The position numbers and the translations under genes are program-made. From Beroe forskalii (lineage: Eukaryota; Ctenophora; Nuda; Beroida; Beroidae): 64,000 nt of DNA. Below, piece after piece: positions 1 to 12,600 of the stretch; the stretch's first letter is position 1, and each line of letters begins with the position of its first letter. The DNA lies in assembly GCA_011033025.1 (NCBI GenBank), contig WFMF01000429.1, positions 62,001-126,000 of the forward strand, read 5' to 3'. The notes beneath the pieces are model-generated. The model was not told where the DNA came from. It saw only the letters and a list, made by a program, of their open reading frames with translations, and ran no database searches.

Positions 1-271
1 AGAGCAATGTGTTCTGTAGCGTACGCATCCAGAACAATGCCAGTGTCTGAAGGGAAAATAGCGAGTTTAGATAGTCGTTAATATGATGAGGGGGAGTGCT
101 CCAAATGAGGCGAATATACTCAACAAATCGATTATTATCAGACAGTAGGCATCACAATAATAATACGTAGGTACCTTAAAAAAGAAAGCATTGCAATTCT
201 ACCAGATATATTATCAATTTAAACGTTGCCAGTTGCAATGTACAACAGTGAACAGTCACTCACTGATAGGT

Positions 272-277
272 TTTATT
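272..277 (-). terminator. Putative poly-A signal of the intersectin-like gene
   Basis: Minus strand reads AATAAA about 190 nt after the in-frame TAG at 468-470. Its position supports the SH3 exon being terminal, but a lone hexamer is weak evidence. Confidence 0.4.
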
Positions 278-467
278 TCTTCTGTTGGTAGAGCTGAGGC
301 AGGAGGAGGGGCACCCGACTGAAACGTAATGTGTCAATGCTGTATAACACTTGTTCACGGACTTGCTAATTTTACAACTTGCATATTATGTAATCAATTG
401 AAATAACCACAATTTATGTATAGTATGTTCTTAAATAATTCAAATCTAGCTCTAGCAACGATAACCC

Positions 468-676
468 CTACTGACCCCTCTCCCATATGGAGGGTAGGGT
501 CAGTGGTCCCGACTGTTCTCTTTCCTCCACGAAGTTGCCAGGAAATATCCCGCTCCTGTGCCCAATATATCCACGATACCATTCTCCCAAATCCTCGGTT
601 ACTACGATCACCTCTCCCAGGGTGAAAGACAGGTCCCCCTCAACGTCGGACTGGTAGTCGTAAAGTGCAACCACTT
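468..676 (-). CDS. Intersectin-like exon: last SH3 domain
   Basis: Acceptor ttttcccctcag precedes GTG GTT GCA CTT TAC GAC TAC. The translation runs VALYDYQSDVEGDLSFTLGE through GEWYRGYIGHRSGIFPGNFV, a complete SH3 with ALYDY, the acidic RT loop, the WYRG tryptophan and the PGNFV 3-10 turn. The frame joins the previous exon in phase (G|AA = Glu). It reaches TAG at 468-470, 21 codons after the SH3, with a minus-strand AATAAA at 272-277, so the gene may end here. Alternatively a good donor (G|GTCAGT, exon end at 476) would continue it into exons beyond the window edge. Confidence 0.85.
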
Positions 677-3600
677 CTGAGGGGAAAAGGTGTAGAAAGG
701 TAATACCATTATTTAAAGCATCATAATCAAATTATATCCTTCCGATGTTGAAGTTTGTTACGATTACATCAAAACAAGCTTGCCGCCCGCAAATTTATCA
801 AGAAACAAGCACGGCGCGCGCACGTACCGCGCGGCGCGTCATTCGTCGGTGCGCGCCTTGAGCGCGCGCGCGATAATTTGCTCAAACGCGCGCCAATCAG
901 AGTCAGCTTATGCCCGCGCCTTCCATAAAAGTAAGTGTGACATTCCTAAAATGTCACACTATCACAAAGTTGGCGATGTTTGACAAGTGCCTAAAAATAA
1001 ACACACGAGGAGATAGTAACACAGTGATAATAACAACACGATAACGATGAAAACAATCTGATGACATTTATACATTGGGCCATGATTTCAAGGAAATCTC
1101 AGCAACTAAGGCACAGGCACATTCTGTACCGTTGATAAATATAACTGTTCTGTTTGGTTCGATCTTATACGGTTCGCAGCATTTCCGAACTCAAAGATTT
1201 TGAGCATATCATAACATTTCCAGAGGCATATGGATAAAGGAAGTGTTCCTTGTTACTGAATAAAAACCTGATATAATCGTTGGTTGAAATCTATGGATTT
1301 GTAGTTATTCCCCGCTCCCACAGTCCAACATTGTTCACCAGTAGTTGAGAACCACATTTACTAGTGATCTAACAGCCCTTTCAGCATAAGCTTACATATA
1401 TCCAATGTTCAGCGATTCTATAATATGTACATGATTCAGTGTATTCCATAGTATAGGGTTTAATTTAGATGGTATACAACAGGGATGGGAAGGAATGTCA
1501 AACACGCAGCCTTTCAAAAGTGGTGTCAACGTCACAATACGTGACGTACTATGGAATGCTAGACACGCAGTCTTACGAAAGTGGTGTCAACGTCACAATA
1601 CGTGGCGCGCAGTCTGACGTAAAGGAATGTTGGGCACGACGCAGTGTGACGTAAAGTGGTGTCAGTTGCTGCCTTATAAAGGGCTGCACACGTTTAAGTC
1701 ACCGCCCACCAGTTCCAGAAGACTCCACCCCTCCAGATGATGACTCCGCCTACCAACCAGAAGACTCCACCCTTCCTCCAGATGACACGAACCAGAAGAC
1801 CCCACCCTTCCTCCAGATGACACGAACCAGAAGACCACGCCCTTCTCCAGATGACACGAACCAGAAGACTCCACCCTCCCACCAGATGACACGAAACAGA
1901 AGACCCCGCCCCTCTCCAGATGACACAAACCAGAAGACTCCACCCTTCTCCAGATGACACGAACCAGAAAGCTCCACCATTCCTCCTGATGACACGAACC
2001 AGAAGACCCCACCCTTCCTCCAGATGACACGAACCAGAAGACCCCGCCCTTCTCCAGATGACACGAATCAGAAGACTCCACCCTTCCTCCAGACGACACG
2101 AACCAGAAGACTTCACCCTTCCTCCAGATGACTTCACCCTTCCTCCAGTTGACACGAACCAGAAGACTCCACCCTTCCTCCAGATGACACGAACCAGAAG
2201 ACCCCACCCTTCCTCCAGATGACTTCACCCTTCCTCCAGTTGACACGAACCAGAAGACTCCGCCCTCCCTCCAGATGACACGAACCAGAAGACTCCATCC
2301 TTCTTTCAGATGACACGAACCAGAAGACTCCACCCTTCCTCCAGATGACACGAACCAGAAGACTACACCCTTCCTCCAGATGACACGAACCAGAAGACCC
2401 CACCCTTCCTCCAGATGACTTCGCCCTTCCTCCAGATGACACCAACTAGAAGACCCCCTTCCTCCAGATGAAACGAATCAGAAAACCACACCCTTCCTCG
2501 AGATGACATGAACCAGAAAACCACACCCTTCCTCTAGGAAGTCCCTACTCTCGAATATGGTCGGGGTCTTCAGACTATCATGTTGAAACATTTGTGATGC
2601 TGTATATCTGACGGGTCTGTAAGAAGGACCCAGCCAAACCCTCTGTCCCATGAGTCAGATTTACTTGCTCACAGCGTTGGCAACGGTATGAATCAACTTG
2701 GTAGTCTGAAGAACCCGCCCATATTCGAGTGTTGGTACTTCCTAAAGGAAGGATGGGATTTTCTGGTTTGTATCATCGTTCCTGGCGGGTGGAGGGAGGA
2801 AAGTGTAATACAGTGTGGAGGGCAGTTTGATACATTCCCAAACGACCATAATTCCGGGAAATCCATGACAAAAATGAAGAGGAACTCCGTCCTCTAGGAA
2901 GTACCTTCACAGACTATCAAGTTGAATGTTCTCTGAAGGATTTAACCAAATCCTCTGTCCTGTGAGTAGTCTTAAGGCGCCGATCAAATTCTAGTGGACG
3001 TACTTCCTAGAGGCTAGGTGTGTTGTGTTGTAAAACCCAGGGTGGGGTACCTATGTCGCCAAAGTGTTTCGAGGTCGGAGGGGTGCTGAAGCACTTCAAA
3101 ACATATCCTTGTGTAATACAATGGATATGGGATGTGTTCCTTGTTACTGAATATAAACCTGATATTATATTCAGTATCCCTGCCCCACACCTGTACTTGA
3201 GAACCACATTTACTAGTGATCTAACAGCCCTTTCAGCATATGCTTACATACATCCAAAGTTAAACATATTTTGTATACAGTAGAATATGTGCACGGTTCA
3301 GTATATTCCTCTCTGCCCTAGTATCGGGTTTAATGGTGCTCTGAGGTGCTAATTCATTGCAAAGTAACAACGAATAGACGCTATTATACACGTATTCTCT
3401 CTGCGAGTAATTTACTGAGAAATTAAGCTTCCCAAACGCCAGATAACGTTACATTCAATTCATAGTTTCAATGAAAAATATTTTATCCTTTTTTAAGAAA
3501 CATAACACGGGTAAAATTACTTAATTAGAAAGTCTCTGAAAACCTTCACAATAACACGTCTTTTGTAAGACTATCATTGATCAAGGTGACTGAGTAAGAG

Positions 3601-6600
3601 AGAATTCCCGGGATTTTCCCACGACTCTCTTACCTTTCTAAGAGAGAATTCCCAAGATTTCCCATCACTCTTACCTTTCTGCTCGATGTTGCCGTATATC
3701 CATTCACACTTCTCTGTATTGCTGATGGCAACCAGTCCGGACTGCGTGTCTAGACCTCCGAAATAGTAACTACCACGCGTTTCGTACACCTGCAAGAAAA
3801 GGGACATGTTTCACCAATGAGCTAAATTTGACACTATGGCGAATTTTGGGTGTTATTCTTTTGCAGTTAAACGGCTAAACTCAAAACTGGTGGCAGAGAA
3901 ACCTACTTAGATCTTTAGATAACAAATATCAATTATCAATCAAATTTAATCATGGTAACTCACAGATATTCTGTCCCCTTTGTTGTAAGAAAGTTCTTCT
4001 GTGTTGGCGGTCTTGTGATCAACCAAAGCTTCCACTTCAAACAAAACTTCTGGAATGATAAGCGTATTACCTCATTCATTAATTAAAGAACAAAACAAAA
4101 CAAGAGTGAAACTGCTGTCAATTATTCACTTTTGAGCCATAATTTAGTTTTCTGACATGATATTCAACATTGATGTACAGCACTAGGTATACAATTGTAC
4201 AGTGTGTACCAATGTACAGTGTAAACTACAGCTTGCGTCTTTCCTCAATCTACATACTGTATGGTACAAGATGATGTACAGCACACTGTAGTGTGTAATC
4301 GTGTAATGTACATATATGCAATTTAATTTGAGTTGGTTACTGTAATACAAATTCAATGAAATTACGCGATTAAGACAAAATAAGCTACAGTAACAGGGCA
4401 CACAGAAAATCTGATCTCCGGAATTATAGGTACAGTAATTACAAAACAAGCCCATATTATATTGTACGCAGTGTTAACTGGCAGTGACACAGCTCAAACC
4501 TTCACAAGTCCAATATCGATGCAGCAACGTTTCGGGTACGCTAGTGACTACCCAAGAAATCAGATACAATAAACACGCTCTTATTTGAAGCCATGATTGA
4601 TTAACGCGACGACGTAGCTTATATTAGGGATTTGTCACGTATAAACAGTAAAAAGAGCCGGTGGCGAGGGTTATACCACCAGCCAAGTAGAATTATGACC
4701 CTCGCCGGGCGTGCGCTGTACCTCAAGATAAAAAGGCAATTATACTCACCATCGCTAGTGATCTGAGCAAAAGCCAGGACACTCTTGAGAGCAGTAGTGA
4801 GCATCTTCCCTTGCTCTGGGCCCTGCTCGGCTCCTTTCTGCTTGCTCCTCACACCCCCCAATCCTGGAATCTTCTCTCTACTGCTCTTTGCTTCCTCCTC
4901 AGTTGCTAAGTCACGTGACGTTGCTAAGTCACGTGATTTCACCAAATCACGTGATTGGGCCGCGTGACACTCCACTGGTCGCGGTGGGATTGCCAGGGAA
5001 TCTTCCCCAGTGCTGTTGATTGGATCGCAGAATCTCCTGGCCGGTTGGGAGGAGGAGTTAGCTACGAAGCAAGGTGAACTCGTCAGGACCACCAGAGACT
5101 TGCGACGAGGGTACAGTTCGGGGAGTGGAGGACCCAGAGAACGAGGGTGTAGTCAAGTCGTCAGGGGGCTCGGACTCCATGTCGGAGTAGCTGAGAGTGA
5201 AGAAGTCGGGTCTAAGACGTGTGTTTACCATGCCCATCACTAGTTTGTCTATTATTTTCATGGACTTGAGACCGTCATTAGCGACACTCTGATCATCAGA
5301 AGAAAAGAGAATGGGTGACTTCAGGTGGTCGTCTGACGAGCCTATGTCAGAAGACCTTCTCTTCGCTAGGACAGGATGGGATGACTTAAAGTCCTGCTGA
5401 CTTATGGATCTGGCAGTTCTGACAATGGGCACTTGACGTCTTACAGCAACGCTCACCAGTGGCGGGGTCTCTTTATCAGATACTGAACTCTGGGTTTGAA
5501 GTCGAGCGCGGTCTCTGGGCTTCTTCTTCCGGAATGACTTCTGCCTCTTGAAGGAAGTCTGACGATTTATGTGAGCCTGGGGCCGAGGTGTTTCTGAATC
5601 ACTGGACAGATTGTCTCGGGAAGGAACTTGCAGTGAATCTTTCCTCAAATCGGTGTCCCCCAAGGTTATATTGCTGGCCACCTCGTCTCGTTCGGATGCC
5701 GAGTAGAACTGTTCCTCGTGCCTTCTCTCGTTGTCGATGGTGTCGATGATAGACTTGCAGTCTGCCAGACATTCAGAAGTGCTGCTGACAGAGGAGGCTG
5801 AGGAGGTCTCAGGTGGAATGTTGCTAGGCAGAAAGGAAGCATTCCTTCTCTCAAGGAGAGGGTTATGAGTGTACCCACTGAAGATATTCTGTGAAGAAGG
5901 TAGCACGAGGGGCGAAGTAGGACTCAGCCCTGTAGCGTCAGTGTCAGAATCAGGGTCAGGTTTGGCAGGAGAGATACTCAATGGAAGACTCGGAGGCTAG
6001 ACTGAAGGGCCGGGGCAGGATTCTCTTGGGGAAGCTGGGAGGAGCAGGGACAGCGAACTCTCCTCCCTGTTTTGAGAAGGCCTTGGCTTGGTTGGAGCTC
6101 TTGACATCAGGTTGACTCCTCCGTTCACTCAGCATTTTGCTGATATTCTCACTGTGGGTCCTCTTACTGTTGATTGACTTCACTTCAGCAAACATGTCAA
6201 GGAGGACGTATCCCATTGAAGAGATGAGAGCGGCTAGAGAGGTGTCTTTGTCTTCCAGGAGTTGAGACAGAGTGAGACACGAGGCGGAGACACTGTCTCC
6301 AGCCTCAAATACAGACATGGCAATCTGAGCAGGAGGGTCAAAACATCAGAAACTATGAATCATTGATAACGGTGAACTATTAACGAAGTAAAGATATATT
6401 TCAGTGTGAAGTAAACTTCCGAGATAGAAAATGAATTTTAGACCCTGAGGGAACTAAGTAAATCAGGCAAATGTTGCTAAGCCACAATCAATTGATGAAA
6501 TCTTATAAAACAGCGGAAAAAACAGTCCAAATTTTGGAACGCAAATTGATGAATCAAACTAAAATGAATCAAAATTCAGTTCGAATATTATTCAATTCAA

Positions 6601-9600
6601 ACAAAAGGAACAGGGATCATACACACACGCAATACACCGGGGAATTATTAATAAGAGAATCACAGAATCCACGCTGTCATCCGACATATATTAAATAACA
6701 TATTACTAACTATGTTAGTTCAACGTATGTAATTATATTGTGTGTTTAATCGGATTACATGCCCCTGGAGTCCACAACAAGATGTATACCGGTCACTACA
6801 ATCATGTGGCAATATACGCCACGCTTATGTTAGACGCAGTGGAATTCAACATGAGGCAGGACGAGCAGGTTCGTGGAGTTGCTTGGCTCTTCGTCAGCAC
6901 GTGCAATTTTCCTGTTTTTAAAGCCGAGCAATTTCAGTGAGAACGTAGCAAAGTTTTTAGCATATCTAACTAATTAACAGTAGCATAGAAATACAACGAT
7001 TCGAAGATACAAGAAGACAAGAGACGAGATGTGACAGTGAATCTCAAGTACAGCGAAATGCAAGAAAAAAAGAGAAAACATCACCCGTGTCCACATATTG
7101 AGAAACACAATGATGTGAGGTGAGCGGGGGATCTTGACGACACATTATACCTTATTTAGACAGGAAAGACTTCCTTACACACCACCACCTGACCTGAAGA
7201 AAAGACTGAGAATGGGTGCCATTGAAAGTGGTTCACTATGCCCCAAGCAGTGAAGGGTAGATTATTTAATCTACGTAGCCGTATGTAGCTAAATACTCGG
7301 AATCGTACGGAAATTTAAAAAATATGTACACCTCTCACTTTTGTAGGGCAAAATACCTACTTTAGTTGATTAGATAGCTAGATGTCTGAAGATGGTCTGA
7401 CGATCATACTATCATTTAGAAAGAAAGATATTATAATATCGCTATAGCTAAAAGTAAAATAGCTGAATTGTACACACAGCGCAACAACAGTAAGAGTGTT
7501 AAATGATCACCGCTCGAAAATTGTATAATTTGAAATTTGAATACGTGGAAACATCGGCATGGAACTTTGGAAGGTCAAAATCAATTTGGAGTGAATTTAT
7601 AGGAAAAATACAGAATCCTAAGGTATGAAGCATCCGTCGAGGAACAGAAATATTCTACTTTTCTGTAAATTGGCAATGATTTAGGAATTTAATGGCTGCC
7701 TTTTACATTTACGATGCCAACAAAATGTTTCGGAAATATCCAAATTATGCGGCAGTCTTGGCGAATTTAAAGAAAAAAGTGAATGGTTCGCGAACTCCAG
7801 CTTCAATGGACCACTAACTCACTAAAATTTGAAGTTTCATTCCGTGACAAGACGCACCAGGTAGAAAGATGAGATAACCAGACAGCAGTGGCTTCTCCGA
7901 CCGCTTCAACCCCAGTTCAGTGTCATAAGGCGTTGTATGCAATGTGACATCTAACTCTACATCTTACCATCTGTGATCCGACATTTTCTAACTGCTTTAC
8001 TGGAGTGAACTTGATGCAATCTACCGCAAAGAAGTAAAATACAATTGATAATCTGTAACAAGGCAACCGAACGAAATCTCTTCAATTATTGCACTTTCAT
8101 TTTGATCTTTGACCAAGCAACGTGACAGCAGGACTAGAGCTGAGGAACGTCAACTTTTATCAAAATCATCAGGAACACAAACGTTTCCCACTCAAACAAC
8201 ACGGATATTTGTACAGATAGTGCCGGTAAAGGAATGTGCTGCTGTTATACCTGGGACCTGGGAGTCAATTAACATCCTCCCGTCTGAACACGTCCAATAT
8301 CACATGCCTAGTTTTCCCATGACACATTGAGACTAAACCAATAGGCGGATAGGATTTGTGAAATACTCCACGCTTATTGGTAGAGAAATGGAGAAGTGGA
8401 GTTCACACTAGTACTGCGTAGTAATGGTGATCACGTGATGGTGACGCGGCATATTTAGAAAAAAACAGAAAAAGGAAGCATTGCAGAAAACGTTTACTTT
8501 TTCAGCATCACCAGGCGTCATTCTGTTCAAACCCATTAAATAGATTGGCCTTGCAAATGAGTAAACACATCGAACAGCTTATTAATTGCTAGATAAAGTC
8601 CAAGCCTTCCTCTAAACGACCTACGTTGGTGAAAACCTGCTTATATTTCTAAACGTTTCGTGATGTCGCTGCTCATGCTTCGCATACAAAAACCTCCAAA
8701 AAGAATTTTCCCGGTTATTATTTCAATTTCAGCTAAATGTTGGAAATGTTGGCAAATTCTTTGGGCATTTTCATGCTTTTCACTTTAAGTGCCCCACATG
8801 TAGTTGATACTACCTTGTAGATCGTTTTTTAGATCAAAAAAGGGATTATCGGTACCAGCAGGAATTAGTTTCTAGGAAAGTACAATGTTGTGAACACCCA
8901 ACATGAAGGGAGAGTTTCAATTCTCGTCACTCAACCGTGCAAGACTGGAAAACGATTGAAGGATTCTATAAAGCCAGCTCCTATTTCAATGCGAAAAGTA
9001 ACAAACAGGACACAAAGTATTGCGGTACACCAAGGCATAGTATTCATGAGAGGCAATTTTCGACATAAACTAATTATACATGATCACAAACACTCAATAA
9101 CTATGAACACAAGTCACGTACGCGATAAGAATGCTATCACGTTTGGAATGGAAATAAGCCTAATAACGAGTTAATGCTGGATGTAGTATGTACTTTAGAA
9201 GTTAGACAAGGTTGTCCAACATAATTTCTGAGTTTGTTTACTCCTAAAAAATTCACCTCCTACCCATTAAATTTTCCCAGTACAAGATGCCCGTTGAACC
9301 CGATCACAATCATGCATCAAGGAAGTGAAAACATTTCGTAGCTATCCACGTGTGTATAGCTCTTAATAGCGGGATGAAAATCGTTTCTTATCGCTAATAA
9401 TAATAAATCATGATTCTTGAAAAGCTCAGCTATATAACCGCTTTCGACTCGCATGAACTTAGAAGACTTAAAAATGGATAATATAACACTGATCTGCTAT
9501 CTGAATACAAATATAAATTCTGAATACAAATTTAAATTCTGAATACAAATTTAAATTCTGAATACAAATTTGAATTCAAATAGCAAACCAATATTTTGAG

Positions 9601-12600
9601 AAGGTAAGGGAGCGCAGAGTAAAAATCAGCATAACAAACAAATCAAATCTGCATACCAAAGAACACACGCATTCTCGCATACCAAACAGTGATATAAATG
9701 ATAAACACCTCGCGTCAATTACATACCGCACACAAGTATACCTTAGTGGTAGCGTACAATATGAAAAGCATAAAGAAGTTTACTCAGTATTCATATCATG
9801 AGTTTATTTACTTTTCAGTATTCATATTATCATGAAAATATACGAATCATATATTAGAATATTGGAATAATTGAATGATATTCAATACAATACGGGGCAA
9901 GCTCTGAGGAGAAAATATCTGTGGCGCATGAACATTAATGCGCCGTTTTGAGAACATAGATTTCATTTTTTTAAGATGCGCTGTTTTGAGAAAATTATCC
10001 GATACGCCGTTTTGGAACGCCGTTACGCCGTTTTCAAACGCCGTTACGCAATGGTCACTAAAATCGAGTCTTAGAGATGTATGATTTAGTTCAATCACTG
10101 GCTGAAATTCTTTTAACACGTTAACCTTTTTGAATCACGAAATTTCAGCCTTGATTTGGGTAGTTACCTAGTTTTGATCATTGAATTACCTGGAAGTGGC
10201 TGCTTCTTCGCTACTTCACTCGCCAAGGCGTAGATGTGCTCTTCTTTCTAAGGAGAAGTTACTCATAACACGATCAATATTCTAGAACATTATTCTTTAT
10301 ACATGATTCTTCATACTGATAGTGAAACTTAATCAATATTATCGTTTAATGATGCTAAAAATGAGATACATATTTCACTGGCACCAGATTCATTATGCTT
10401 TAGACTTATTAAGAAGCCTATTGGTGACGTCATATCATCTGTATTTAACGAGGGAACATGTTTCACTTACCCAGCCAGCGGATGAAGGGATATTTCCTCC
10501 CACAGGCGCGTACTCGTTACTGGTAGGGAGCGAAGTAGTCCGGTAGGGTCAACGTTCATGTAGATGCTGAAGGGAAGACTTTGTTGAGGGGGACTGTTCA
10601 AGGGGACACTGTTCAGTGGGGACACTGTTCAGGGGGGACATAATTAAGTGGGGCACTGGTCAGGGGGACACTGTTCAGGGGAACAAATTAGCATCAAATC
10701 TTCACAGAAGTACACTTTAAGTCCGTAATACACTGACCTGTAATCATCTTCATTCCCTTCCGCCACTTGTCCACTATTCTGATAGATGCTCTGCTGCGCA
10801 TAGCCCTCATGTTGCAGAGCTGTAGCAGACCCGCTCTGCTCAGGCATGCTAACATGGAGGCCACTCATCATCAGATCAACAGGCTGAGCCGCGCATGTAG
10901 CAGGTTGTGGAGTGCTGACACTGAAAAGAGTATCCGCAGTACTGACACTCTGAGTTTGTTGTGCGGTCATCTCTGATGTTGAAGGCAATGATGTTGACAG
11001 GATTGATGATAAGTCTGTCATGTAATCTGGCTTAGGTTTGCTAGCAGCTCGTGGAGTATCAAAAGAAATGAGACTGTCACTCGTGGGAACATCCACTTTT
11101 TCTGGAGTTTTCATAAACGCATGAGGGGAGTTTGTGCCAGGTGTTTTGGGGAGTTCCGGTCGTTTCTGTGGAGTTCTGGGCAAGGAAGCGGCCCTGGCGT
11201 AGAACTCCTCCTTCTCGAAAGTGTTTCGTTTCCTCTCAAACTCCACCAATTCAATCAATCTATCTTGCTTCTTAGCTCGAGCTTCAGTCGCTAGTTTCTT
11301 AGCTAGAGCAGCATCTCCGATAGATTTCCGAGGATTCGAGACTGCGTCGGATTGGAGTTCGTTAAAGTTGGCAGATTGTAAACGAGTCCGTTCGAATTCA
11401 CAGAGTAGCGCGTCTTCTTCTAAACGTTTCTGTCCTAAATCTTGGGCCCTGAAATAGCATGGAAAATTTGTACCATACTACCAATTATACTCAAAAATTT
11501 CCAAATTAGGACTGTTGATTGAATTCTCAATAAATGATCCATATTCTCCACTTCACCTTACCTAAACATTAACTGGTTTTCTGATGATTTTTCTTGACTT
11601 ACGCTTTTCTCTCCAGTTCAACTCTCGCTTGCTCTTCCATTTTGATCTTTTCCTGTACCGCCCTCTTCTCAGCATCCCTCACGACCTGCTCTCGTTCTTT
11701 GGCAGCTCGCTCAGCCTCCATGGCAGCTCTTTTCCTGAGCATGGCGCTGTTGCTCTTGAGCAAGGCGCTGTTGTTCCTGAGCAAGGCGTTGTTGCTCCTG
11801 GAGCACCCTTTCCTTCTCCTCCTTAGAACGCTCGGCTGCTTCAAAGACCCGCTTCTTCTCTGTCAACTCCTTGAGCAGTGTCTCTTTGGACGCCAACTCC
11901 TTCTCACGCTCAAGAAGAAGCTCCAGTACATCCTGAAGTGGAAATTATCGAGGGTTACCAACGAGCCAATCTCAGGGCTCTGAGAAGAACAGAAACTCCA
12001 ACTTTTCCCGAAATAAACACCGACAAAAACATGCGGTCTTGGTTCATCTTTAAGAGCGTTTGAATCATGGTTAATTAGTTGATGCATTATTTATCGTGTC
12101 AACAATTCGGCCTGATTAATGCATACACTTCGGACGAGAAAACCTACGCAATGGTTCCAGATTAATTTAAAAATGAGAATGCATTTTCAGAACTCTGTAG
12201 AGAAGGAATATATTAAACGTGAATTGGATATATTTGAAGTTTCCTTCCTCGGAATAAACCTGTCGGCTGGAAGAGAGCTCATCATGTTCCTTCTGATGGA
12301 TTCCAGTTTTAGTGAGAATATCTGCGTGCTCTGACCTCAGACAGAGAAGACTCTGTTTGGCTTTCTCTTGGTCCTCCAAGATACTCATCATCACCTCATC
12401 TGAAAATTGTAGAATTGAAATGGGAAGTGCTTGGATGGTGCGCAGTTTAAAGGGAGTCAATGAATGTATTTATTGTAAATAATTAACTTATTGTTTTGTT
12501 CGACGATCCAATTCAATTACTGGTAAACAATGATAATATAGGCACTGGAGTCTGGACCAAAACAATTTTACATTCGATGTACAATAGAATAGTACATTAT

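Larger units (their letters stand above)
1474..2896 (+). mobile_element. TATA/CRE-headed 35-bp minisatellite element, copy 1
   Basis: From left to right there are three units of about 65 bp carrying GTCAACGTCACAATACGTG, a TATA box (TTATAAA, 674-680 of the second kilobase, i.e. 1674-1680), then about 22 units of a 35-bp repeat (CTTCCTCCAGATGACACGAA plus ACCAGAAGACTCCAC), then some 350 bp of unique 3' sequence with an internal inverted repeat (TATTCGAG...CTCGAATA). The same order occurs in reverse orientation at 60428-61768. Long open frames across the repeat exist because the 35-bp unit lacks stops in three frames; they are not evidence for a protein. It sits in an intron of the intersectin-like gene. 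Confidence 0.8.

Noticed and set aside
1674..2445. Long overlapping open frames (SSGSCHLEEGW-type repeats) on the minus strand, and their counterparts at 60657-61513
   Set aside because: All three frames are open because the 35-bp unit lacks stops; no start, splice or domain evidence. Treated as minisatellite only.
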